Source of the DNA: Bradyrhizobium sp. 132
GTDB lineage: Bacteria > Pseudomonadota > Alphaproteobacteria > Rhizobiales > Xanthobacteraceae
DNA length: 33,896 nucleotides
Assembly: GCF_023074185.1 (NCBI RefSeq)
Contig: NZ_JADPKY010000105.1
Span: 1-33,896 of the forward strand
Direction of reading: 5' to 3'
In this document: piece after piece, positions 7,658 to 15,244 of the stretch
How positions within the stretch are numbered: the stretch's first letter is position 1
How the letters are laid out: every line of letters begins with the position of its first letter
Notes under the pieces: generated by a model
What the model was told of the DNA's origin: nothing
The model's database searches: none
What the model saw: only the letters and a program-made list of their open reading frames with translations
Translations under genes and position numbers: made by a program

Positions 7658-9628
7658 ATGAGCCCGCCATCAGTTCATCGCATTGAGGATTCGCGCCGGT
7701 TCGAGCTGCTCCTTAACAGTATTGTCGATTATGCGATCTTCATGTTGGACGCGGAAGGCCGCGTCGAAACCTGGAACGCGGGAGCAAAGGCGCTGAAAGG
7801 CTATTCCGCTGAGGAGATTATCAGCAAGCCGTTCTCGACTTTCTACACGCCCGAAGACCGCGACAAAGGCCTTCCAGAGCGCGCATTAGCTGCTGCCCGT
7901 AACACCGGTCGTTTTCATTCCGAAGGATGGCGAGTTCGCAAGGACGGAAGCCGATTCTGGGCGCTCGTGGTGATTGACACCATCCGCGACGATTCCGGCC
8001 AACTGATTGGCTTTGCGAAGGTGACCCGGGACATCACGGAGCGTTATCAGGCTCAGCTTGATCTCTTGGCGAGTGAGGGCCGCTACCGCCGGTTGGTGGA
8101 GGCGGTTGTCGACTACGCGATCTTTCAGCTCGATCTATCTGGCCATGTGACCACCTGGAACCCCGGCGCACAGCGAATAAAGGGCTATGCACCACCTGAG
8201 ATTATTGGGAGTCACTTCAGTCGATTTTACACGCCGGAGGATCTTGAACTCGGCGTACCGAAGCGCGCTCTCACGGAAGCTGCCGAAAGCGGTCGTTTCG
8301 AGGCCGAAGGCTGGCGAGTGCGGAAGGACGGGACGCGCTTCTGGGCATCTGTTGTCATAGACCGCATTGTGGATGACGCGGGCAGCCTTGTTGGTTTTGC
8401 CAAAGTTACCCGAGATTTGACCGAACGAAAAAAGGCGCAGGATGAGCTCCTGAGTGTGCAAGCGCAGTTAGCGGCCTCTCAAAAACTCGAAGCGGTGGGA
8501 CAGTTGAGCGGCGGCATTGCCCACGACTTCAACAACCTTCTGATGATTGTGCTGGGCAACATCGAAACAGCCGAGCGGCATAGTCGTCATCTTCCCGGGA
8601 GCGTGAACATCCAACGCGCGCTAACAAACGCGAAAAGAGGGGCGCAAAGAGCAGCGGCACTAACCAGTCGCTTGCTGGCTTTCTCGAGAAGGCAAGCTCT
8701 CGATCCTAAGCCTATTGATCTCAATTCGTTTCTGAACGGCTTGCAGGACTTCCTCCAGCGCACCCTCGGAGAGGGTATCGAGATTCAGACGGTCGGAAGC
8801 GCAGGGCTTTGGCAGATCGAAGCGGATACAAATCACCTGGAATCGGCGATTATCAACCTCTGCATCAACGCGCGCGATGCCATGCCGAACGGCGGCAAGT
8901 TGACTGTAGAGGCGGTGAACGTCTCCGCCGATGAAGAATATTGCCGGACAAATCCGGAGCTTTCGCCTGGTCAATACGTGGTGCTGTGCGTGACGGATAC
9001 CGGAAGCGGCATGTCCAGTGACGTCCTCCACCACGCGTTCGAACCCTTCTTCACAACGAAAGAGCCGGGACAGGGAACGGGACTGGGGCTGAGCCAAGTC
9101 TATGGTTTCATCAAGCAGTCCGGCGGCCACGTCAAAATCTATAGTGAACTCGGCCACGGCACTAGCATCAGGATGTACTTTCCTCGTTCGTATGTGAGCA
9201 AAGTTTCGACTGAGGCCGATTACGAAGAAGCAGTGCCCGAAGGCGAAAATTTGGAAACAATTCTTGTCGTCGAGGATGATGCAGACCTGCGCGCCTATGT
9301 ATCGGACGCGTTGAGGGATCTCAATTATCGCGTTGTTTCCGCTCCCAGTGCGCAGTCGGCGTTGACTACGCTGCTCCAGGACACTCCTCGGATTGACCTT
9401 CTCCTGACTGATGTCGTCATGCCTGGAATCAATGGTCGCGAGCTGGGCAGGCGAGCTCTCCAGATCCGCCCCGGTCTCAGGATTCTTTATATGACGGGGT
9501 ACTCGCGTAACGCGATAGTCCACCAAGGACGCCTTGAAGAGGGAGTAGACCTGTTGGAGAAGCCTATATCTTTGGCAAAGCTTGCGCTTCGCGTGCGAGA
9601 GATGCTGGATCGGACGGCATCCAGCTAA
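7658..9628 (+). CDS. PAS-PAS hybrid sensor histidine kinase with receiver domain
   Basis: 656 aa, no membrane segment, so a cytosolic sensor. Two closely similar PAS domains (about 15-130 and 140-258) each carry a GWRVRKDG.RFWA motif, suggesting an internal duplication. A kinase core follows: H-box SGGIAHDFNNLL with phospho-acceptor H289, N-box NLCINARDAMP (about 400-410), G1 DTGSGM (447-452), F-box FEPFFTTK and G2 GTGLGLS (473-479). The C-terminal receiver (about 533-650) has acidic D540/D541, phospho-acceptor D585 in TDVVMP, and K635. All catalytic residues are present. No separate response regulator gene is adjacent, so output is by phosphorelay to a distant partner. The perfect EcfG-type promoter upstream places it in the general stress regulon by inference. 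Confidence 0.95.
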   Translation: MSPPSVHRIEDSRRFELLLNSIVDYAIFMLDAEGRVETWNAGAKALKGYSAEEIISKPFSTFYTPEDRDKGLPERALAAARNTGRFHSEGWRVRKDGSRFWALVVIDTIRDDSGQLIGFAKVTRDITERYQAQLDLLASEGRYRRLVEAVVDYAIFQLDLSGHVTTWNPGAQRIKGYAPPEIIGSHFSRFYTPEDLELGVPKRALTEAAESGRFEAEGWRVRKDGTRFWASVVIDRIVDDAGSLVGFAKVTRDLTERKKAQDELLSVQAQLAASQKLEAVGQLSGGIAHDFNNLLMIVLGNIETAERHSRHLPGSVNIQRALTNAKRGAQRAAALTSRLLAFSRRQALDPKPIDLNSFLNGLQDFLQRTLGEGIEIQTVGSAGLWQIEADTNHLESAIINLCINARDAMPNGGKLTVEAVNVSADEEYCRTNPELSPGQYVVLCVTDTGSGMSSDVLHHAFEPFFTTKEPGQGTGLGLSQVYGFIKQSGGHVKIYSELGHGTSIRMYFPRSYVSKVSTEADYEEAVPEGENLETILVVEDDADLRAYVSDALRDLNYRVVSAPSAQSALTTLLQDTPRIDLLLTDVVMPGINGRELGRRALQIRPGLRILYMTGYSRNAIVHQGRLEEGVDLLEKPISLAKLALRVREMLDRTASS

Positions 9629-9843
9629 GCGCTATTTCCGCTTGTGGCCCGTAGCTGACCTTAGCTCAGCGTGCCGCGAGGCCTGCTTTTGGGAGGCAAG
9701 CTGAAGCATGCCATGCGAGCGACCAAGGCAGCTTTTGACCCAGAGCAGACTTTAAGGCTCCCTCTTTGTCGCTGCCTTGAAGTAAGTGACGGCCCCGTTA
9801 ACTCAGGTGAATGCGCCCATCAGCGGTCGTGATAGCGTTCGGC

Positions 9844-9948
9844 ATGCGACGCAGACCCGCTGAAATCAGTTCCGGGACATTCCTGTTGGCCACGGCAGCA
9901 CTGCTGTTGGTGGCGCTGCTTGTTCAGCGGAAGACCGAAAAGCCCTAG
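9844..9948 (+). CDS. Possible 34-aa single-pass membrane peptide
   Basis: ATG-initiated ORF with a basic N-terminus (MRRRPAEIS), one hydrophobic segment (FLLATAALLLVALLV) and a basic tail. The charge pattern is that of a small inner-membrane peptide. The Shine-Dalgarno sequence is weak. Followed after 25 bp by a second ORF of the same design. Real translation is uncertain. Confidence 0.3.
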   Translation: MRRRPAEISSGTFLLATAALLLVALLVQRKTEKP

Positions 9949-9971
9949 AGAGCACGGCCTAGAGAGCACGG
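9944..9971. repeat. 14-bp direct tandem repeat
   Basis: CCTAGAGAGCACGG occurs twice in tandem, at 9944-9957 and 9958-9971. It covers the stop codon of the first tiny membrane ORF and ends just before the start of the second. Confidence 0.9.
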
Positions 9972-9973
9972 CG

Positions 9974-10075
9974 ATGGCGATTTTGCACTTCCTCGCTGGG
10001 GCGGCCGTTCTTCTCATCTTAGCTGCCGGGATGATCTATTGCGCTCGCGCAGCTTTGCGCCCCAGCAGGAGGTGA
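9974..10075 (+). CDS. Possible 33-aa single-pass membrane peptide
   Basis: ATG-initiated ORF with a hydrophobic segment (FLAGAAVLLILAAGMIY) and an Arg-rich tail (LRPSRR). Same layout as the ORF at 9844 but without evident sequence identity. No strong ribosome-binding site. The rest of 9629-10236 shows only a TTTTGACCCAGAGCAGAC repeat fragment at 9735. Confidence 0.3.
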   Translation: MAILHFLAGAAVLLILAAGMIYCARAALRPSRR

Positions 10076-10236
10076 CCGGCGGCCGCTTGTTCGGCCAGAT
10101 CGCGTCGATACTCCGGTTTAGCATTTTGATTGCCGCAAGGTTTGGGCAGCACCTGCCTGCCCTTGAATTCCTCCGGCGCCCCACCCGAGCCGTAACCGCT
10201 CACGAATAAGAATGGTAAGCCCCCGGGGTCGTTATT

Positions 10237-10452
10237 TCAGGGTTGCAGCCGTGAGAGCAGACGTTGTCGATCCTGATCGCGACGTTGCTGATCTCCGCGC
10301 ATCCGTTCAAGCTCGGCTTCAGCTTTTGCCGTGTCTTGGTTCTCGCGCTTCAGCTCAATAACAAGCGCCTCTTGCTCGGCGAGGCGCCGTTCCCCTTCGA
10401 CGACATCGCCCTCTATCTGCCTCAGCTCATCGTATATCGCAGTGGTGTACAT
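10237..10452 (-). CDS. Small coiled-coil protein of unknown function
   Basis: 71 aa from the ATG at 10452, chosen over 10485 because GAGG lies at proper distance before it. Nearly the whole chain is charged heptad-like helix (EGERRLAEQEALVIELKREN.., ERMRGDQQRRDQDRQRLL), so it should form a coiled coil. No catalytic motif and no signal. It stands alone on the minus strand. Small coiled-coil proteins of this kind are common and unnamed in Bradyrhizobium. Confidence 0.6.
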   Translation of the reverse strand: MYTTAIYDELRQIEGDVVEGERRLAEQEALVIELKRENQDTAKAEAELERMRGDQQRRDQDRQRLLSRLQP

Positions 10453-10696
10453 CACGATCCTCGCGCGGCCGTGCTGCGAATGCACGTCGGAGACTAGTTT
10501 GCCGCCTCTTGCTGGCTTTAGTCGGCTGCGCCGCGCAAAATTAGCCGGAGCGCGAGGCGCATGACTTTCAACTCAGCCAACTTCTTGAACGTTCCGGCCG
10601 ATGCCATTTTTTCCCGCTTTGACCAGTCGAATACGGGACAATGCTATTAGCGATGGCCGAGCAGCTTGAAAGCACCCAAGACACTTGCGTTCCGCC

Positions 10697-10722
10697 GAAA
10701 CATTAAAACCTCATGGTCCGTT
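10697..10722 (+). promoter_or_regulatory. Possible EcfG-like promoter with one mismatch (GAAAC-N17-CGTT)
   Basis: GAAAC at 10697-10701 and CGTT at 10719-10722 are 17 bp apart; one base differs from the consensus GGAAC. It would give a leader of about 95 nt for the PRC-barrel gene, a family often under general-stress control. Weak evidence alone. Confidence 0.35.
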
Positions 10723-10770
10723 GTTTCGAGCGAACCCTTTGCCCGTTTGTCCCGTTCTCCAACTGCGGCT

Positions 10771-10792
10771 GCTGATGGCGTTGACCATCAGC
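10771..10792 (+). promoter_or_regulatory. Leader hairpin before PRC-barrel gene
   Basis: GCTGATGG and CCATCAGC form a perfect 8-bp stem with a 6-nt loop, ending 33 bases before the ATG and about 19 bases before the GCGGAGG ribosome-binding site. It could stabilise the leader; function not known. Confidence 0.4.
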
Positions 10793-10825
10793 GCCATTCC
10801 AAGCTCCTAAGCAGCGGAGGTAATC

Positions 10826-11186
10826 ATGGGAATGCAAGATCGAGAAACGAATAATCTGATCGGGAGTGATAAGGTTGAGGGAACGACGGTGTACGGCGCG
10901 GACCGACGTGAGGTCGGTACCCTCGAACGTGTGATGATCGATAAAAGAAGCGGTCAGGTAAAATACGCCGTCTTGAGCTTCGGCGGTTTCCCGGGGCATC
11001 GGCGACGACTACTATCCGTTGCCTTGGCAGTCCCTGAGATATGACGAGGGCCTTGGTGGCTATCTAACGAATATTACCGAAGACCGGCTGAAGTCCGCGC
11101 CCAAGTACGGTGACGAAAGTAGCTGGAATTGGTCGGATCAGAGTGAGAGCAGAGTGAACAAGTATTACGAGAGCACCTTCATCTAA
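10826..11186 (+). pseudogene. PRC-barrel domain protein, single frameshift
   Basis: The start has a strong ribosome-binding site (GCGGAGG). The N-terminal part (MGMQDRETNNLIGSDKVEGT.. to ..YAVLSFGGF) is a typical PRC-barrel. At 10990-10996 (CCCGGGG) the frame slips by one base: the annotated frame stops at 11044, while the next frame continues the family sequence as GIGDDYYPLPWQSLRYDE.. through to FI and a TAA at 11184-11186. Removing one base from this run restores a protein of about 119 aa, the normal length. A rho-independent terminator follows immediately, so the gene boundary is intact. It is probably functional if the indel is a sequencing error. Small PRC-barrel proteins of this type are often stress-induced; the exact role is unknown. 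Confidence 0.88.
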
Positions 11187-11196
11187 TTCCCAAGAG

Positions 11197-11219
11197 GACC
11201 GCCCGAAAGGCGGTCTTTT
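11197..11219 (+). terminator. Rho-independent terminator
   Basis: GACCGCC and GGCGGTC form a perfect 7-bp stem with loop CGAAA, followed by TTTT. It lies 10 bases beyond the PRC-barrel stop codon. Confidence 0.9.
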
Positions 11220-11834
11220 GGCGTCAGTCGGATGCGTTGCACCATGCGTGCGCGGCCTGGAGTACCGCGTTCCCAGTAGGATGGCGGTGGTATTCGCACT
11301 TCTGGTTGCCGATGACTGGGAACGTCGCATTCGCGATTAGAGATAAGGGAACGAAAGCCCCTGCCAGGCTTTAAGCAACAAGAGACCGTCGCTCGCCGGT
11401 ACTAACACGGCGCATGTCGCGGATAGCCAAAGGTCGCTGCCCTGCGACCCGCTGCTCTGAATACAAGCGCTCGCGCAGATAGCCAAAAGCGGCGGTCTCC
11501 AGTTTCCTTCAAAAGCGTCAGCTGTAAGCCTCCCTCTCGAACGATGGCCCGGCTGTGTAGGTACCGACAGACATCGGCCTGGCGCGGCGCGTTGCTTGCC
11601 GTGTTCCTCTACGGCTGTCCCGGCTTCTTCCAAGCCCTAATTGCCCGCGAGCCACTCAATACTATCGGCCCACATCCATTGAGACCTGGAAATGCATAAT
11701 CGGCTTCAGGGCATTCATGCCGATTGCTGTCGCTGCGGTGATGCGCCCTGTGGGCGGCGCGCAGATCGGTTTGCGCTAGCGATCGTGTCTGCCATGGGAT
11801 TCGCTCCTTCGCTCTGGGGCTATATGACCCAAAG
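11220..11834. other. Gene-free stretch
   Basis: 615 bp with only low-quality open frames lacking ribosome-binding sites or protein-like composition. A degenerate ATGACCCAAAGC block near 11825 echoes the dispersed repeats. Confidence 0.55.
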
Positions 11835-12116
11835 CTAGGTGTCCAGTCGTGCACGGCGTGATTCCAAACACTCGGCCAAAATTTGATCCGCAGCGAGTCT
11901 CGCACGTCGGTCGTCATGCAATTCGTCCAATTTTTTCAAGTAAGCGACTGCCGCTACTTGCAAGAGATCGAAATCATGCTCGCCGGTATCACGAAGGTTG
12001 GCGACGTAGCAATAAAGGGCGGAACGCTTGTCATCGTTCTCGCTGATGCCGCTGTGGAGGAGCAAGTAGTTCCGCCAGGCAAACGCACACGCGCCTTCTA
12101 TCGCAAGAGAAGTCAT
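11835..12116 (-). CDS. Small conserved-looking protein of unknown function
   Basis: 93 aa from the ATG at 12116, chosen because GGGAGG lies seven bases upstream; the longer reading to 12251 has no such signal. The protein is helical and amphipathic (MTSLAIEGACAFAWRNYLLL.., DFDLLQVAAVAYLKKLDEL, ARLAADQILAECLESR). No signal peptide and no recognised domain. Isolated on the minus strand. Confidence 0.65.
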   Translation of the reverse strand: MTSLAIEGACAFAWRNYLLLHSGISENDDKRSALYCYVANLRDTGEHDFDLLQVAAVAYLKKLDELHDDRRARLAADQILAECLESRRARLDT

Positions 12117-12584
12117 GGGCACCTCCCAAAGGCAGAGAAAGACTGACGACCCGTTTCGTTCCGAGAATTTCTTGGGTGTAACGTTGTTCCGTAGCTGCGC
12201 CACAAGGTGTTTACATGCGGGGGTGTTGGTGCTCAGTCGGCGACTGTCCATAGCGCAAATCTGTCAATGCGATTGGCTGTTCGCGTCGAGTTGAGGCTGG
12301 TTGCCTTTCGAGTGGCGGGGCTTGTCCGAATGGGCGTGCGGGTGTTCCCAAAAAATGGGACTGGGGAACATGCGAGACTTCCGGTTCTGGGCCCTTAGCC
12401 GAAGGTCGCTTGAACCCGTGTCATGTCGGCTTTCAGGGGCAAACCCGAAGGCAATCCAGCATCGCGTCGACCGCCGCTTGTGACCCACGGCAGGCATAAC
12501 CGCAGTGTGAGGCACGCCTTTGCGTAGCCTGCTATCAAGAAACATGAGACCTCACCTACTTGAACTTAGAAGTTTGCGGCTATC
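12117..12584. other. Gene-free stretch with one inverted repeat
   Basis: No convincing ORF. TGTTCCC at 12343-12349 and GGGAACA at 12364-12370 form a 7-bp inverted repeat with a 14-nt spacer that itself contains CCCA..TGGG. This could be a binding site or a weak hairpin. Confidence 0.4.
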
Positions 12585-12896
12585 ATGACCGAATGTTTAG
12601 GCGTTCTAGGCACCGGAAAAATGCGGAAGGCAGTAGAGTCGCACGACTGGGCTTGGCAGGTGGCGGCAGACACCTATCGGCTGAAGTTATTCTGTCAGCT
12701 CACGGGGCGAACGACTCCCAAGGGTGCATCTGTCAGCGATGATGAACTCAACGAAGCCATAAGCCAAAGCTTCACGCAGATGAGCGATGCACGGTTCCGA
12801 GAGATGATCGAACTATCCACCGACGCTTCCCTCGAAGCCTACGACAGGGTTGTATCTGCTGCCACCAAGCTTTCGCGCTCCCGGCGCCCCAACTGA
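12585..12896 (+). CDS. Hypothetical protein
   Basis: 103 aa, soluble, helical. Motif-like stretches are KAVESHDWAWQVAADTYRL and SFTQMSDARFREMIELS. No recognised family. The ribosome-binding site before the ATG at 12585 is weak; the ATG at 12621 (MRKAVESHDW) is a reasonable alternative, since residues 1-12 look less conserved in character. Stand-alone gene; a 70-bp second-subfamily repeat lies downstream. Confidence 0.5.
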   Translation: MTECLGVLGTGKMRKAVESHDWAWQVAADTYRLKLFCQLTGRTTPKGASVSDDELNEAISQSFTQMSDARFREMIELSTDASLEAYDRVVSAATKLSRSRRPN

Positions 12897-13021
12897 TTGA
12901 CTCGCTTGCAATCCCGAATGGCAAGGGCTGGCGGGAAGCCAGAACTGGAAAACTGGTCCAAACGACGCGCTCGTTGAAGTCATCGTTTGGCCCTTTGCGT
13001 CGAATGTCACCCTCACTTGCC

Positions 13022-13091
13022 GTCGGCTCTTTGGGGTGGACGGGACGCGGTCGCGGTCATAACCGATCGACGGGAATGACCCAACTCCGAC
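13022..13091. repeat. Second repeat subfamily, copy 2
   Basis: GTCGGCT at the left and CTCCGAC at the right are near-inverted ends. GGGGTGGACGGGACGC.GTCGCGGTC and ATGACCC match the stretch at 3221-3287. It abuts the 3' end of the cyclase gene. Confidence 0.55.
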
Positions 13092-13092
13092 A

Positions 13093-14883
13093 TCACCCCT
13101 CCGGCACCCCGGCCAAGCTCAGCCCCTCATAGAGGCGCTCGCGTCCGGCGAGGTAAATCGGATCGCCGCTTGGTAGGTGGGTGCGCGCGCGGCGAATGGT
13201 GAAACTTGGATTGAGGGCAAGTGCCGTCCGCGCCGCGCGTTTCGCCTCGTCAACCGCTCCAAGGCGCGCCAACGCAGCGGCGAGCCAAAAATGCACGAGC
13301 GGATGATTTCGATTGGCCTCAATGCTGCGGCGTAGCCAAGCCACTGCTTCCTCGTTAGCATCAAGGAGAAATTTGGACATGCCAACGATCATCAGCCAAA
13401 TATATGAACGGGCATCGCGTGGAGATAACCGAAGCGCCTCCTGCACGTAGGCTTCAGTTTCCGCGGCACGGCCGACGTACACTTTGGCGAGACCGATCCA
13501 AGCGTGAGCATGGGCCAAATTGCGATCCAGCACCAGCGCCCGTTCACATTCAGCAATACCTTGAGTCGCGCGGTTCGTTAGAACGAGGACGATGCCAAAT
13601 CGCAGGTGCGCCAACGCATGCTGGGGAGCCAGCGACAGAACCTTGTTCAAGGTCGCCTCAGCCACCGCGAGGTGCGGGGCTGGGTCGTCAGTTAACAAGG
13701 CGGTAACAGTTGCCTCATCCAAACCTGCTCTACCTACCAGCGCCTCAATACAACTGGGGTCTAGTGCCAAAGCCCGTTCAAAAAAACCGCGCGCCCGCGC
13801 TAGGTACTCTGAGGTAGTCCCCCTGTTTGCGAAAGCGATGCCTTGGAAATATAGGTCCATCGCGTCGGGGTTTAGGGAGTGCTCGGCTCGCCGCGCCTCG
13901 GCTGCAATGAGCTCAGCATCTAGCGCATTGGCCAGTCGGGCGACGATTTCGTCCTGCATGTCGAACAGATCCGCGATGGGCTTATCGAACCGTTCGGCCC
14001 AAAGGTGATTGCCACTTTCGGCATCGACAAGCTGCACGTTCACCCGAAGCCGGTTACCGCTGCGCTGGACCGAACCTTCGAGCACATAGCGAACGTTCAA
14101 CTCACACCCGATCTTCTTGAGGCCGGCCGTCTTGCCCTTGTACGTGAAAGCGGTGTGTCGGCCGATCACGAATGAACCGGATATGCGCGACAAGTCGGTG
14201 GTCAGGCTCTCGGTCACGCCGTCAACGAAATAGTCCTGCTCCGGATCGCCACCGAGGTTGGCGAAAGGCAGCACAACCATGGAAAGGCGAGGTGGCGAGA
14301 GGGAGCCCGGGGCTGCGCGCTCGGCCTGCGTCAACGGGCTGGGATTGTCCCAGACTACAGCATAAGGCCGCACAGGGCGGTCAATGTTTTTGAGAGTCTG
14401 TTCGCCCAGATCGGCGAACTCGACCCCCACCTTGCCCCGGACATAATCGTGCGCAGAAGACGAGATACAGATGCCGCCTGGCTGTGCGAGGCTCTCGAGC
14501 CGTGCCGCGATGTTGACGCCATCTCCGAAGATGTCATGCGGCTCAACGATTACGTCACCAATATTAATGCCAACGCGGAAGGCAATGCGCCTTTCTTCGA
14601 CTTCATCCGTTGTAAGCTCCTTGATGCGGGCCTGGAACTGCACCGCAGCTCGGACCGCTTCGACTGCGCTCGGAAATTCTGCCAAGAACCCATCGCCGGT
14701 GTTCTTCACGATGCGGCCGCCATGGTCCGCTATCGCGGGCTCCACAGCGTTCGCGAGAAGCGCTATCAGCTTCGCATGCGTCCCCTCTTCGTTGTGGTGC
14801 ATGAGCCGCGAATAGCCAGCCACGTCAGCAGCCAATATCGCCGACAACTTGCGCTCAATCCGGGCTGGGCGGTCTTGCACCAT
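13093..14883 (-). CDS. Class III adenylate/guanylate cyclase with TolB-like and TPR domains
   Basis: 596 aa, soluble. The N-terminal catalytic domain (about 8-175) has AADVAGYSRLM with metal-binding D20, NTGDGFLAEF with metal-binding D64, and DGVNIAARLE with the conserved Asn/Arg pair that stabilises the transition state. So it is probably an active nucleotide cyclase making cAMP or possibly cGMP. Residues about 205-320 form a TolB N-terminal-like domain (VVLPFANLGGDPEQDYFVDG.., YVLEGSVQRSGNRLRVNVQL). TPR helices follow to the C-terminus (about 335-585). This architecture is expanded many-fold in Bradyrhizobium. No membrane segment, so the input signal is cytosolic or by protein contact. No obvious partner gene adjoins it. 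Confidence 0.93.
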   Translation of the reverse strand: MVQDRPARIERKLSAILAADVAGYSRLMHHNEEGTHAKLIALLANAVEPAIADHGGRIVKNTGDGFLAEFPSAVEAVRAAVQFQARIKELTTDEVEERRIAFRVGINIGDVIVEPHDIFGDGVNIAARLESLAQPGGICISSSAHDYVRGKVGVEFADLGEQTLKNIDRPVRPYAVVWDNPSPLTQAERAAPGSLSPPRLSMVVLPFANLGGDPEQDYFVDGVTESLTTDLSRISGSFVIGRHTAFTYKGKTAGLKKIGCELNVRYVLEGSVQRSGNRLRVNVQLVDAESGNHLWAERFDKPIADLFDMQDEIVARLANALDAELIAAEARRAEHSLNPDAMDLYFQGIAFANRGTTSEYLARARGFFERALALDPSCIEALVGRAGLDEATVTALLTDDPAPHLAVAEATLNKVLSLAPQHALAHLRFGIVLVLTNRATQGIAECERALVLDRNLAHAHAWIGLAKVYVGRAAETEAYVQEALRLSPRDARSYIWLMIVGMSKFLLDANEEAVAWLRRSIEANRNHPLVHFWLAAALARLGAVDEAKRAARTALALNPSFTIRRARTHLPSGDPIYLAGRERLYEGLSLAGVPEG

Positions 14884-15244
14884 AGCAGGGGGCCTCGCGG
14901 GTCCGAGTTATACGACAGACTCGGTAATATGCCTACTCAACCGGATGTCGGTTTTTGGCCCGTTCGAGACATGCCGGCCCGATCTGACCACGTCCGGTTT
15001 TTCGGCTGGACCGGAAGTCATCGCCGCAAACCGAGGCGATTGACTCATAGCTGTCGTCGATCCGCGAATTTTCGGGAACACACCTCAGAAAGTCGAAGCG
15101 TCGCAACCTGGTAGGTTTTTAGCCAAAGCCCGCCCTTCTTGCGAGCGCGCTGCACGCTCGTGTGGCCGGCCACGTTATGAAGTACGGAAACTTCGTCCTT
15201 TGGCATTCCCATCGCATTAACGATGCCACTGGGAATAAGCGGCA
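14884..15244. other. Gap with repeat relics and a possible 50-aa ORF
   Basis: 14945-15010 carries TGTCGGTTTTTGGCCCGTTC..ACATGCCGG-type text resembling intergenic repeat debris. An unlisted ORF at 15177-15329 on the plus strand (MKYGNFVLWHSHRIND.., with CADC) overlaps the start of the GGDEF gene. It has no clear ribosome-binding site, and its reality is doubtful. Confidence 0.3.

Noticed and set aside
8660..9526. 288-aa minus-strand open frame within the histidine kinase gene
   Set aside because: It is the antisense shadow of the well-supported kinase and receiver domains.
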